64,000 nt of DNA from Bacillota bacterium (GTDB lineage Bacteria > Bacillota > Clostridia > Christensenellales > CAG-314): the NCBI GenBank assembly GCA_023458375.1, contig JAEWZT010000003.1:124001-188000 (forward strand). The letters run 5' to 3'. Below are positions 44,200 to 53,703 of this stretch, one piece after another (positions within the stretch are counted from its first letter, which is position 1; each line of letters begins with the position of its first letter). The position numbers and the translations under genes were made by a program. The notes under the pieces were generated by a model that did not search any database, was not told the DNA's origin, and was given only the letters and a program-made list of their open reading frames with translations.

Positions 44200-45408
44200 A
44201 TGATTAGTAAATTACCACCCAAGGGAATGAGAGATTTTTTGCCGCAAAGGGTTGAGGAGCGGCAGGCTTTGCTTTTTAAAATAAGGCAGGCATATTCTAA
44301 TTACGGTTTTTGTGAAATAGAAACGCCCATAATTGAGGACTTGTCCTTTTTACTCTCCAAGCAGGGGGGCGAAAACGAAAAACTTATATATAAGATTTTA
44401 AAAAGAGGCGAAAAGTTTGAAAAAGCGTCGCAAGACGATTTATGCGATTTGGGGCTACGCTTTGACTTAACTCTTCCTTTGGCGCGCTACTACGCAAACA
44501 ATATTTCCGCTCTTCCCCCCGTCGCAAAAATTATGCATATAGGCAGCGTTTTCAGGGCGGACAGACCTCAAAAGGGGCGTTTCCGCCAGTTTGTGCAATG
44601 CGACATTGATATTTTAAACGAGCCGTCAATTTTGGCGGAAGTTGAGCTTATAGCCGCCACCAAAAGCGCGCTTAACGCCATAGGTTTAAGCGATTTTACC
44701 GTTTTAATTAACGACAGGCGCATTTTAAAGTCGCTTGCAAAATACGCCGGTTTTGAAGAAAGCCAATGGGAAAAAGTATTCATTGAGCTTGACAAGCTTG
44801 ACAAAATAGGCATTGAGAGCGTAAAGGAAGAGCTTTTATCTTCTTTGCCCAAAGAAAGCGTGGAAAAGTTTTTCGGCGCGGCACTTGCAATCAAAAATTC
44901 ATCAAACCCTTTAAACGAGGCGCAAAAGGTTTTAGACACCGAAGGATGCGAGGCGGCTCAAAGTCTGCAAAATATTATTGACGCTACTTCCGCGCGCTTT
45001 GACGTAACGCTTGTCCGCGGAATGAACTATTACACGGGCACAATTTTTGAAATCTATTGCGGCGGCGTTCCCTACGCTTTGGCGGGAGGCGGCAGATACG
45101 ACAAGCTTATAGAAAAAATAAGCGGCACGCCTACGCCCGCCTGCGGTTTTTCCATAGGCTTTGAGCGTATAACGGAGCTTTTAGAGGGCAAAATTCAAGT
45201 GCAGAAATTGCCCCGCACCGCTTTTATTGTGGACAAAAAATTCTTAGGCGATATCAAAAATATTATGCGCAGCATTGAAGATTACCGCAGCGAGGGCGTG
45301 TGCAGCCTGTTTGTCAAAGCAAAAAACTTTGCTTTTCAGGTAAAGGAACTAAAAGAAAAAGGATACGGCTTCATTAAGGTTTACGACGGAAATAATTGGA
45401 ATGACTGA
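44200..45408 (+). CDS. hisS: Histidyl-tRNA synthetase, shortened C-terminal domain
   Basis: 402 residues. Class II core: PPKGMRDFLP (motif 1 start), FRADRPQKGRFRQFVQCDIDI (motif 2, about 126-146), histidine-binding LVRGMNYYTG (about 276-285) and AGGGRYDKL. These histidine-binding motifs argue for a true HisRS rather than the HisZ paralogue. The C-terminal anticodon-binding domain is only about 70 residues and lacks the usual motifs. It lies 11 bases after pgi and overlaps the P-type ATPase gene by 8 bases, an unusual setting for hisS, which normally precedes aspS. Confidence 0.85.
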   Translation: MISKLPPKGMRDFLPQRVEERQALLFKIRQAYSNYGFCEIETPIIEDLSFLLSKQGGENEKLIYKILKRGEKFEKASQDDLCDLGLRFDLTLPLARYYANNISALPPVAKIMHIGSVFRADRPQKGRFRQFVQCDIDILNEPSILAEVELIAATKSALNAIGLSDFTVLINDRRILKSLAKYAGFEESQWEKVFIELDKLDKIGIESVKEELLSSLPKESVEKFFGAALAIKNSSNPLNEAQKVLDTEGCEAAQSLQNIIDATSARFDVTLVRGMNYYTGTIFEIYCGGVPYALAGGGRYDKLIEKISGTPTPACGFSIGFERITELLEGKIQVQKLPRTAFIVDKKFLGDIKNIMRSIEDYRSEGVCSLFVKAKNFAFQVKELKEKGYGFIKVYDGNNWND

Positions 45409-47923
45409 CAAAACACAAAAAATTAAAAAACAGGAAGGGGCGGAAGAACCGCTTTTTTCTGCAAAAAATAAAAAAATAAAGGCTAAAACTATCCCCCTTG
45501 AAAAAGCGCGGCAGTTTGAAGTTGACAAAGAAATCGGTTTAACGGCAGAGCAGCTTGAAATACGCGCCAAAGAGGGGCTTTTAAACGCCGACAAGAGCAA
45601 AAAAGGCAAAACGGTTTTCCAAATCATTTTGTCAAACCTTTTTACTTACTTTAACCTGATTTACCTTGTCGTAACGGCGGTTTTGGTTTATTTTAAGGAA
45701 TACAAACAGCTTACCTTTTTAGCGGTGGTTGTAGCTAATACCGGCATAGCTTTAATTCAGGAACTCCGCTCAAAAAGGGCGCTTGACAAATTAAAACTTA
45801 TAAGCGCGCCGCAAGTTGAGGTGCTGCGCCAAGGCGTTTTACAAAAAATTTCCGTCAAAGAGGTGGCGCTTTCAGACATAGTGCGTTTCACTTTGGGCAA
45901 CCAAATTTGCGCCGACAGCGTAATTGAAGAAGGTTTTGTTGAAGTCAACGAAGCGCTTTTAACGGGTGAAAGCGACAGTTTGGTAAAACGCTCCGGAGAC
46001 AAACTTTTTGCGGGCAGCTTTGTAGTGTCAGGCTCCTGCACCGCTACCGTTTCCGCCGTTGGCAAATATAACTATGTCAACAGCCTTTCTTCCCGCGCGC
46101 GCCGTTACAAAAGACCCAAAAGCCAGCTAAACGGTTCGTTTAAAATTATTCTTTACGTTATATCGGTAGCGATTCCCGTTTTGGGGGTGCTGCTTTTTTT
46201 GTCAAATTCCTTTGCGTTAGACATTACCGTAGGCAATTCCATTTTGGAAAAAAGCCTTTCAATGCTTGTAAACAAAACAGCTTCGCCCATTGTAAACATC
46301 ATACCGGCGGGACCGTTTTTGCTTACTTCAATGGCGCTTGCGGTATCGGTTTTACGCCTTTCAAAGTCAAAAACAATGGTGCAGGAGCTTTACTGCATAG
46401 AAATGCTTGCCCGCGTTGACTGCCTTTGCCTTGACAAGACGGGCACGCTCACCGACGGCACTATGAAAGTGGTGGAAAGTATGGACCTGCGCGCCGAAAG
46501 CGACATCATGGTAAAAGATATAGTGTCTACTTTGCTCGGAGTGTTAAAGGGCGAAAATATGACAGACAAAAGCCTGCTGACTTTTTTCGGCGATAAAAAG
46601 CACGCAAGACTGCGCGAAAAAACCGTCGTCCCCTTTTCTTCCCAAAGAAAGTTTGCCGCCGTTTCCTTTGAGGGGCAGGGCACTTACTTTATGGGCGCGC
46701 CCGAATACGTTTTGCCGGGAAAAAATCAGAGAGTGCAGACGCTTGTCCAAAACTATTCGGCGGAAGGCTACCGCGTCTTGCTTTTGGCGCACTCTTCGGG
46801 GCAAATAATGACGGACAAAGAGGGCTATCAGTTTCCCGCCCTGCGCCGACCTGTCGCTTTAATAGTCATTGAAGACCATATCAGGCAAGACGCCCAAGAA
46901 ACATTAAAATGGTTTTCCGATTTGGGCGTGGATATAAAAATCATTTCGGGCGACAATCCCGTTACCGTTTCCAATATTGCAATGCGCCTTAACATAAAAG
47001 ACGCGCAAAAAGCCATAAGCCTTGAAGGGCTAAGCGACGAAGATGTAAAAGCGGCGGCAAAAGAATACGCCGTGTTCGGCAGGGTTTCCCCCGACCAAAA
47101 ATGCGTTTTAGTTCAGGCGCTTAAAGGTCAAGGCAAAACCGTCGCGATGACGGGCGACGGCGTAAACGATATTTTGGCGCTGCGCGAAGCCGATTGTTCA
47201 ATAGCGCTTGCGGGCGGCAGCGACGCCGCGCGTAACGTTTCCCACCTAGTGCTTTTAGAGGACAATTTTTCCTCTTTGCCAAAAGTTGTAGCCGAGGGCA
47301 GAAGAGTTGTCAACAATATCCAAAACGCGTCAAGCATGTTCTTTATGAAAACTATTTTTGCGTTGGGGCTAATTGCATTTGTGGTTATTTTAAACTTAGG
47401 CTACGGCATAAAATACCTTTATCCCTTTGAAACTACGCAGCTTTTGCTGCTTGACACCGTTGTGGTGGGCATTCCCACTACTTTTTTGGCGCTGCAAAGA
47501 AATGAAAATATTATAAAAGGTCATTTTTTGGCAAACGTGCTTAAAAAAGCGCTGCCCGCGGCAATAATTTTTGCCGTAAGTTTCGGCGCGCTTTACGGCT
47601 TTTTCCGTTTCGGCGCGCTGCCTGCGGATATGGAAAAACACCACACAATAGCGGCAATTTGCTATGTTTTGTGCGGCTTTTACGCCTTGATTATGGCATG
47701 CAGACCCTTTAACGTTTGGAAAATTATACTGCTGTGCCTAACAATTTCTGTAATTGTGGCGGGGTGCCTGTTTACGGGTGATTTTTTAAGCTACGTTCCG
47801 CTGCAAAGGGAAGAAGTTTTATTGCTTTTAACGGTGGCGCTCGGGTGCCTGCCCCTTTACGCGCTGATTTACGAAGGCTTTAACAGAGTTAAGCCGGTCA
47901 AAGCAGTCAAAAGCAAAAAATGA
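45401..47923 (+). CDS. P-type ATPase of the CtpE-like group
   Basis: 840 residues. It begins with a charged tail, then the GLTAEQLEIRAKEGLLN opening of the cation-ATPase N-region. TGES (actuator domain), D345-KTGTLTDG (phosphorylation site) and GDGVNDILAL are present. The M2 stretch LIQELRSKRALDKL is typical of the mycobacterial CtpE group, linked to Ca2+ uptake. In M4 the usual P-E-G-L reads NIIPAGPFLLTS: the Glu that ligands the cation in SERCA is absent, so the ion is uncertain. It overlaps hisS by 8 bases and the SDR gene by 4. Confidence 0.85.
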   Translation: MTDKTQKIKKQEGAEEPLFSAKNKKIKAKTIPLEKARQFEVDKEIGLTAEQLEIRAKEGLLNADKSKKGKTVFQIILSNLFTYFNLIYLVVTAVLVYFKEYKQLTFLAVVVANTGIALIQELRSKRALDKLKLISAPQVEVLRQGVLQKISVKEVALSDIVRFTLGNQICADSVIEEGFVEVNEALLTGESDSLVKRSGDKLFAGSFVVSGSCTATVSAVGKYNYVNSLSSRARRYKRPKSQLNGSFKIILYVISVAIPVLGVLLFLSNSFALDITVGNSILEKSLSMLVNKTASPIVNIIPAGPFLLTSMALAVSVLRLSKSKTMVQELYCIEMLARVDCLCLDKTGTLTDGTMKVVESMDLRAESDIMVKDIVSTLLGVLKGENMTDKSLLTFFGDKKHARLREKTVVPFSSQRKFAAVSFEGQGTYFMGAPEYVLPGKNQRVQTLVQNYSAEGYRVLLLAHSSGQIMTDKEGYQFPALRRPVALIVIEDHIRQDAQETLKWFSDLGVDIKIISGDNPVTVSNIAMRLNIKDAQKAISLEGLSDEDVKAAAKEYAVFGRVSPDQKCVLVQALKGQGKTVAMTGDGVNDILALREADCSIALAGGSDAARNVSHLVLLEDNFSSLPKVVAEGRRVVNNIQNASSMFFMKTIFALGLIAFVVILNLGYGIKYLYPFETTQLLLLDTVVVGIPTTFLALQRNENIIKGHFLANVLKKALPAAIIFAVSFGALYGFFRFGALPADMEKHHTIAAICYVLCGFYALIMACRPFNVWKIILLCLTISVIVAGCLFTGDFLSYVPLQREEVLLLLTVALGCLPLYALIYEGFNRVKPVKAVKSKK

Positions 47924-48645
47924 AGAAAGCGTTTGTAAGCGGCGGAAGCGGCGGCATAGGGGAAGAAATAGTAAAAAAACTGTGCGAAAATGGTTATACG
48001 GTAATTTTTTCCTATAACAAAAACCCACAAAACGCCGCTCGCATTGAAAAAGAGATATTTGACAAGGGCGGCAGCGCAAAATCTGTCAAGCTTGACGTTA
48101 AAAACGCCGACGAAGTGAGTAATGTTGCCCAAAACACGCTGCGGCTATACAAGCATATTGACTTGCTGGTTTGCAACGCGGGCGTGTCTTTAACGGGCTT
48201 AGCCCACCAAACTACGCAAGAAGAATACGACGAAATCATGGACGTCAACTGCAAAGGGGTTCATTTGCTTTGCAAATCCTTCTTGCCCTCAATGATTGAA
48301 CAAAAAAGCGGCTGTATCATAAATGTTTCTTCTTACGCGGGCATTGATGGCATAGCCGCCGAAAGCGTGTATTCTATGAGCAAGGGGGGAGTTGTGGCTT
48401 ATACCCTTGCATTGGCTAAGGAAGCGGGGCTTTGCGGCATAAGGGTAAACGCTCTTTGTCCCGGCGCCATAAATACCTCTATGAACGGCAATTTGTCGGC
48501 GGAGGAAAAAGCCGCGCTTTGCCAAAATATTATATTTAAACGCTTCGGAACGCCTCGGGAGGTCGCAAACGCCGCCGCGTTTTTAGCGGAAGCGAGTTAT
48601 GTTACGGGAACTGTTTTAAGCGTTGACGGCGGTCTGGTTATTTAG
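47920..48645 (+). CDS. Short-chain dehydrogenase/reductase (FabG-like)
   Basis: 241 residues, classical SDR. NAD(P)-binding GGSGGIG (8-14), NAG (about 87-89), catalytic Ser in INVSSYAG, Y-S-M-S-K catalytic pair (about 151-155), and the FabG-like ending ASYVTGTVLSVDGGL. Substrate unknown; it could be 3-oxoacyl-ACP or another keto compound. Its ATG overlaps the stop of the ATPase (ATGA), so it is the last gene of the operon. No close fab genes. Confidence 0.85.
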   Translation: MKKAFVSGGSGGIGEEIVKKLCENGYTVIFSYNKNPQNAARIEKEIFDKGGSAKSVKLDVKNADEVSNVAQNTLRLYKHIDLLVCNAGVSLTGLAHQTTQEEYDEIMDVNCKGVHLLCKSFLPSMIEQKSGCIINVSSYAGIDGIAAESVYSMSKGGVVAYTLALAKEAGLCGIRVNALCPGAINTSMNGNLSAEEKAALCQNIIFKRFGTPREVANAAAFLAEASYVTGTVLSVDGGLVI

Positions 48646-48884
48646 GTTTTGCCGCGCGTTTAGGTAAAGTTTAACGAAAAATAAGCGTAAGTTCGCGCTT
48701 TTTGCAAGCGTAGATTAATGCCCTGTGATTAAGTTTTTAAAGCAAAAATAGCTTCACGGCTTAGCTATTTGCCGCGTTACATAAGGTTTTGTGCGTTTAA
48801 CATTTTTACTCTGCGTTTGGAGATAAAAAAACGGCGCATTAAAACAGCTGCGGAATAAAACACACAATTATTAAGGTAAAAAAT
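48646..48884. other. Intergenic
   Basis: 240 bases with no gene or clear hairpin; it presumably contains the promoter of the hydrolase gene. Confidence 0.4.
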
Positions 48885-49955
48885 ATGAAATGGTATTACA
48901 TATTAGCGGGAATATTTTTTGTTATTTTGGGCGTATATATTTTTCTCGCCTTTATTTATTTAAGGTTTACGGCGCGCCCCAAAAAAGACAGTTTAAAAAA
49001 GGTTCTTGAAAGGAACGCCTATTACGGCTTCGGCTTTGAAGACTACACAACCTGGAAAAAGACCCCCTTTATTATTGAAAGCAACGAAGCGGTGATTGTA
49101 GGTTACAAAATCCTTAACGTTAAAAAATCCGATGTGTGGGTTGTGTTTTCCCACGGTTTCCGTTCCTGTATGCTTGACTTGGTAAAATACGCCCGCCTTT
49201 ATTACAATTACGGCTTTAATTGTTTGATTTTTGACCAGCGTTATTTCGGAAACAGCACGGGCAAGTGCTGCACAATAGGCTACCATGAAAGCAAGGACAT
49301 AAAAAATATAATTGATATGCTTGTTTCGCAGGAAGGGGAAGATATTTTTGTCATTGTCCACGGCGAATCAATGGGCGCTTCCGCCGCCCTTTGCGCCCTT
49401 TCGCATACCGAAAGAATAAAAGCCGTCGTCGCCGACTGCCCCTTTGCCGACGCGGCGGACCATTACAAAGAAATCATTAAGTCGCGTTCAAAACTTAAAA
49501 TAGCCTTTCCTTTGTTTGGCTTTGTGCGCTTAACTGCGCGCCTTTGCATTAAAGGTTACGATTTTAAAAAGGTAAGCCCTGTAAAGGCTGTAAAAAACAG
49601 CGGTGCCCCCATTTTATTTGTCCACGGAACGGAAGACACCGTTACGCTGCGTGACAACAGTATCAGGCTTTTTAACGCCGCAAAAAACCCTCACAGCGCC
49701 ATTTACCTTGCCGAGGGCGCCCCGCACGCTTTGAGCATTTTTCAAAACGGGCAGCATTACGATTTGAGGCTTAGGGATTTTTTAAACGAAGCGTTTAATT
49801 TTTACGGCAAAGATGTCGTTCTTGAAAAAATGCAAAACCAAAACACCTTAGAAAACTTTTACAAATATCACCAAGAGCAGGCTTTGCCGCAAGAGGAAAC
49901 CTTGCAAAAAGAAGAGGGCTTGCCGCAAGGTGAAGCCCTAAAAGAAGAGAAATAA
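48885..49955 (+). CDS. Membrane-anchored alpha/beta hydrolase
   Basis: 356 residues. One N-terminal transmembrane helix (about 4-25) anchors an alpha/beta hydrolase domain. The nucleophile elbow is HGESMG (about 162-167), the oxyanion HGF loop is SHGFRS (about 88-93), and the Asp/His end is GTEDTVTLRD ... GAPHALS. This is the 'alpha/beta hydrolase with N-terminal helix' group widespread in Firmicutes; substrate unknown. The last 35 residues are Gln/Glu/Leu-rich repeats (LPQEE, LQKEE, LPQGE) and probably unstructured. A weak AAGG precedes the ATG. Confidence 0.82.
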   Translation: MKWYYILAGIFFVILGVYIFLAFIYLRFTARPKKDSLKKVLERNAYYGFGFEDYTTWKKTPFIIESNEAVIVGYKILNVKKSDVWVVFSHGFRSCMLDLVKYARLYYNYGFNCLIFDQRYFGNSTGKCCTIGYHESKDIKNIIDMLVSQEGEDIFVIVHGESMGASAALCALSHTERIKAVVADCPFADAADHYKEIIKSRSKLKIAFPLFGFVRLTARLCIKGYDFKKVSPVKAVKNSGAPILFVHGTEDTVTLRDNSIRLFNAAKNPHSAIYLAEGAPHALSIFQNGQHYDLRLRDFLNEAFNFYGKDVVLEKMQNQNTLENFYKYHQEQALPQEETLQKEEGLPQGEALKEEK

Positions 49956-49972
49956 CTCCGCCGAATTAGTAT

Positions 49973-50422
49973 TTATTTGCCGCGCAAAATGTAAACGTCC
50001 TCCCCTTCGTCAACCTCTCCCGTCGCGGTAAAGCCGAATTTTTTATATATATGAACCGCCCTTTCATTTTCTTTTTCAAGCGTTATATAAATGTCATTGC
50101 ATTTGTAAACTTTTCGTATATGCTCAATAACGACAGGCAAAGCCTTTTGACCGTAGCCTTGTCCCTGTAAGGGGGCGTCAATGGCGTATCGGCACAGCAG
50201 GGGACGGTTTTGTTCCGACAGTCCGTAAAAAACAAGACCTATAACTTTTTTTATCGTCCATAATTAGCCTGCTTTGCCATTCCTCCTCAAATGCCGACTG
50301 AACTATTGAAAACGCGCTGCTCATTACCCATTGTTCTTAACGGGGCATTTATATTGGGGGTCGGTTGTAACAAAAACGGCTTTGCGCCAATTTTCCCGCG
50401 TAATTTCTTCAAGACGTATCAT
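49973..50422 (-). pseudogene. GNAT acetyltransferase pseudogene with two frameshifts
   Basis: Joining three frames gives a complete protein of about 150 residues. It begins MIRLEEITRENWRKA, continues with MSSAFSIVQSAFEEEWQ, VIGLVFYGLSEQNRP, the acetyl-CoA motif QGQGYGQKAL and the ending FGFTATGEVDEGEDVYILRG. The first shift is near 50335 (frame hits TGA/TAA after PVKNNG); the second is in an A7 run near 50250. The family is that of spermidine/aminoglycoside-type GNATs. Sequencing error at the A7 run cannot be excluded for one of the shifts. Confidence 0.8.
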
Positions 50423-50564
50423 TTTTTTCTCTAATTATAATTATTATGGGCAAGTAAGCTTACCCGACAAAATATCTCTTTTTGCGCAAGGTAACTTTAC
50501 TTTACCCTGCGCCGTTATGCGCCCTTTGATAGTTTATTGCCTTTCTTTTAAGGGTAACTACGAC

Positions 50565-51935
50565 TTATTGCTTTTCAAGCAGTTCTTGGTAAAGAGCTAT
50601 GTAACTTAGGGCGGAGTTTTTCCAAGAAAAATCTGCCCTCATCGCCCTGCTTTGAGCGAGGGCAAAATCTTGGCTTTTGTATAGGTCAAAGGCGCGGTTG
50701 AGCGCCCCCTCAAAGGCGTTTTGGGCAAAATCATAAAACACTATGCCGCTTAAACCGTCCCTTATGCTGTCAAACAAACCCCCCACGCCCCTTACGACGG
50801 GCAGGGCGCCGTAGCGGCAGGCAATCATTTGCGAAAGCCCGCAAGGTTCGCTTAAACTGGGCATCAAAAAGAAATCGGCGGCGGAATAGATTTCCTTTGC
50901 CAGCTTGTTGTCAAAAGCTATATTTGCGCTGATGTTTTTGTTATCCTTTGCGGCTGAAACAAAAAAGTCTTCAAGCGCTTTGTCGCCTCTGCCCAGCAAA
51001 ACAAGCTGAGCATCGTTATTTGCTAAAAAAGGCAGAGCGGCAGCTACCAAATTAAGCCCCTTGTGGTGAGCCAAGCGCGAAACTACGGCAAAAAGAGGTT
51101 TGCCGTCCCCCTCCAAATTAAGGCGGCGGCGCAAATGCTCTTTACATTTTTTCTTGCCTTCTAGGTCTTGCCAAGAGTAGTTTTGCGCAATATCCTTATC
51201 ATTTTCGGGGTTGTAAAGGGTATAATCAATGCCGTTTAAAATTCCGCTGAGTTTAAAAGCGTTTTGGCTTATAATATCTTGCAACCCCGAGCCAAACTCT
51301 GCGCGCTGAATTTCCCTTGCGTAACTGGGAGAAACTGTGGAAAGCTTGTTGCAGCACACCACCGCGCCTTTTAATAAATTGGCGGCGTCCTGCCACTCAA
51401 ATATGCATTGGTAGCGGTTTTGGGAAAGACCCGTAAGGTCGCGGATATGCTCTTTATTAAATTTTCCCTGATAGTCAATGTTGTGAATTGTAAAAAGCGT
51501 CTTTATTTTGCCCTTTAAGTAGGCGGTAATAAGCGCCGTTTGCCAGTCGTGGCAGTGCACAATGTCGTATTCATGCGCAAGCAGTTGGCTTACAGCCTTA
51601 GAAAAAAAGGCAAAACGCTCAATGTCGTCGCCGTAGCCGTAAAAATTATCTCTGTCAAAATACCTGTCGCAGCGCAAAAAATAAAAATTAACGCCCTTTA
51701 AAGAATATAGATACAGTTGACAATTTTGCCTGCGCCAGTCAAGAAAAACTTCCGCATCTTTAACTAGCGTTGATTTGGGCAGATATTCTTTAATAATATT
51801 AGCATACATAGGCAACGCCACCGCTACCTCAACGCCCAAACCGTTAAGTTCATATGGTAAGCTCCCCGTAACGTCGGCAAGACCTCCCGACACCGCAAAG
51901 GGGCGGCATTCGCTTGCGGCAAACAAAACTTTCAT
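50565..51935 (-). CDS. glgA: Glycogen synthase (GT5)
   Basis: 456 residues. It transfers glucose from ADP-glucose to glycogen. N-terminal GT5 signature FAASECRPFAVSGGLADVTG; the ADP-glucose-binding KxGGL Lys of E. coli is replaced (VSGGL), a variation also seen in other Firmicutes. Retaining-GT loop with PSLSEPCGLSQMIA (about 365-378), and Glu/Cys/Gly-rich end motif. AGGAG precedes the ATG, which overlaps the phosphoesterase stop (ATGA). No glgC/glgD/glgB genes are in the window. Confidence 0.92.
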   Translation of the reverse strand: MKVLFAASECRPFAVSGGLADVTGSLPYELNGLGVEVAVALPMYANIIKEYLPKSTLVKDAEVFLDWRRQNCQLYLYSLKGVNFYFLRCDRYFDRDNFYGYGDDIERFAFFSKAVSQLLAHEYDIVHCHDWQTALITAYLKGKIKTLFTIHNIDYQGKFNKEHIRDLTGLSQNRYQCIFEWQDAANLLKGAVVCCNKLSTVSPSYAREIQRAEFGSGLQDIISQNAFKLSGILNGIDYTLYNPENDKDIAQNYSWQDLEGKKKCKEHLRRRLNLEGDGKPLFAVVSRLAHHKGLNLVAAALPFLANNDAQLVLLGRGDKALEDFFVSAAKDNKNISANIAFDNKLAKEIYSAADFFLMPSLSEPCGLSQMIACRYGALPVVRGVGGLFDSIRDGLSGIVFYDFAQNAFEGALNRAFDLYKSQDFALAQSRAMRADFSWKNSALSYIALYQELLEKQ

Positions 51936-52669
51936 AATTTACTCCTGTTTAACGCTTCCTTAAAGTAATAATCAAATATTTCTTGGGCGGCGGGAATATT
52001 TTGCCTCTTCATTATATAAAAAACTTCCGCCCTGTCGTAGGGCAGCGCAATGCGCTTGTAGTCAAATCCCTTTTGTTTTTCCTCAATTACAATGCCCCTA
52101 ACTTCCGCCGCATTGTGGCAGCCTACGCTTCCCACGTCAACGTAAAGCGAGTTTCCTGTTAAGTCAATAGGCTCGTGCTTATGCCCGAAAAAAATCGCGT
52201 CGGCTTTTAAAGGCTTAAAAATATCGTCAAAAATCTCTTTTGTGGGCTGCTGATAAATAGGGATAAAAGTAGTCCCCGCAGTCTGCGAAAGAGCGTAGTG
52301 CAAAAAAACGGCTTTTTTGTCCCCGATAACACGGCAGACAAAAAGGGGCAAAGCGTCAACTTTTTGCCTGTAAGCGTCCCCAATGCTTTCAAACACAAAG
52401 CGTTTGTGCTCTTCCGGCACGCGCGACTCGCCCCGCCTTTGCGTGCGGTTTTTAACGTAGTCTATGTCGTGGTTTCCCTTAATTAAAGTAATATCGCTTG
52501 AAAAAAAGAAATCCAAACACTCCCTGCTTTGACCGCCCATAGTTATCATGTCGCCAAGGTGAATGATTTCGTCGCATTTAATTTCTTTAAAGTAGGCGTA
52601 GATTTTGCTTAGCGCCGCCAAATTCCCGTGCGTATCGGTAAAAACGCCGTATTTTTTTAACTGTACCAA
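51932..52669 (-). CDS. Metallophosphoesterase (YfcE/MJ0936-like)
   Basis: 245 residues. Calcineurin-like metal site: DTHGN (about 11-15), GDMITMGG (about 39-46), GNHD (about 65-68) and GHKH. Distinct from nucleotidases by the short central region. TTG start at 52669, with AAGGAG 7 bases before it; no ATG fits. Substrate unknown. Translationally coupled to glgA by a 4-base overlap, suggesting a shared role or only shared expression. Confidence 0.85.
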   Translation of the reverse strand: MVQLKKYGVFTDTHGNLAALSKIYAYFKEIKCDEIIHLGDMITMGGQSRECLDFFFSSDITLIKGNHDIDYVKNRTQRRGESRVPEEHKRFVFESIGDAYRQKVDALPLFVCRVIGDKKAVFLHYALSQTAGTTFIPIYQQPTKEIFDDIFKPLKADAIFFGHKHEPIDLTGNSLYVDVGSVGCHNAAEVRGIVIEEKQKGFDYKRIALPYDRAEVFYIMKRQNIPAAQEIFDYYFKEALNRSKL

Positions 52670-52872
52670 AAGGTATCTCCTTATAAAAAATTATACCACT
52701 CCCGCGCTTCTTTTACAAGCAAAGCCTTAAACAAAAACGCTTGAAAAGCGCCGCCAACTAGTTTATAATTGTAGACGGAAGTTTCAAAAAATATCTATCT
52801 ATTTATTTTGAGCCAAAAAATTAACGGTAAAGCGCAAAAAACTACCCAAAAAAGCGGAGGGAAAAGCGGCAA

Positions 52873-53703
52873 ATGAAAGTTACATACCAAACTACCCCTT
52901 TGGGAAAAGCCGTAATGCTTGAAAGCGGCGACATAAGACTAGGCATAACATACCAAAAGGGTTTGAGAATTAACTATATTTCCCCCTTCGGGCGGGAAAA
53001 TATTTCATATTTTGACGGGGCGGGGGCGGTTTTTAGCCTTCTGCCTGACGGCAAAAAATGGTATGCGCTGGGCGGACACCGCTTATGGAAATCCCCCGAA
53101 GACTGGCACTGCTATTATAACGACAATTTAGAAGCTTTTGTTGAGGTAAAGGATAATATTTTTTACGCAAAGACGCAGCAGACAAGCGACGGACTGATTT
53201 TAAAAATGAAAATTGAGTTTGCCGCCTCAAATGAGGTTAAAATAACTCATGCGATTGAAAACGCAAGCCAAAGCCGCAAAAAAATCGCGCTGTGGGCAAT
53301 TACCGCCTTGGCGTGCGGCGGAAAGGTAACAATTCCTTTTGACAAAGCCGTTGACCCGCTTTTGCCAAACAGAAACGTTGCGCTTTGGAGTTATACCGAC
53401 ATAAACGACAAACGTTTGGCAATTTCAAAAGAAAGCATAACGGTAACGCCTAATCCGCAAGCCAAACCCTTAAAAGTGGGGTGCTTTAACGGTGAAAGCA
53501 AAATAGTGTGGGAAGACGGCTTTGTGGTATTTGAAAAAACCGCCGACAAAATAACGGGAAACTACCCCGATTTTTATTGTAACGCAGAGTGTTATACCGA
53601 CGCAAACGTCGCCGAAATAGAAACGCTTTCACCCTTATACGAAATTGAACCCCTGCAACAAAAAGAACATACCGAATATTGGACTTTTAGGAAAAAAATA
53701 TGA
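52873..53703 (+). CDS. DUF4380-like / galactose mutarotase-superfamily protein
   Basis: 276 residues, predicted all-beta. The GGHRLWKSPEDW segment (about 66-77) and the later 'ALWAITAL' strand resemble the DUF4380/aldose-1-epimerase superfold. Conserved His and Glu positions of true mutarotases could not be placed with certainty. GGAGG lies upstream. Its ATGA overlap with galK, and the GH36 gene behind, suggest it mutarotates or otherwise processes galactose before phosphorylation (inference). Confidence 0.7.
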   Translation: MKVTYQTTPLGKAVMLESGDIRLGITYQKGLRINYISPFGRENISYFDGAGAVFSLLPDGKKWYALGGHRLWKSPEDWHCYYNDNLEAFVEVKDNIFYAKTQQTSDGLILKMKIEFAASNEVKITHAIENASQSRKKIALWAITALACGGKVTIPFDKAVDPLLPNRNVALWSYTDINDKRLAISKESITVTPNPQAKPLKVGCFNGESKIVWEDGFVVFEKTADKITGNYPDFYCNAECYTDANVAEIETLSPLYEIEPLQQKEHTEYWTFRKKI

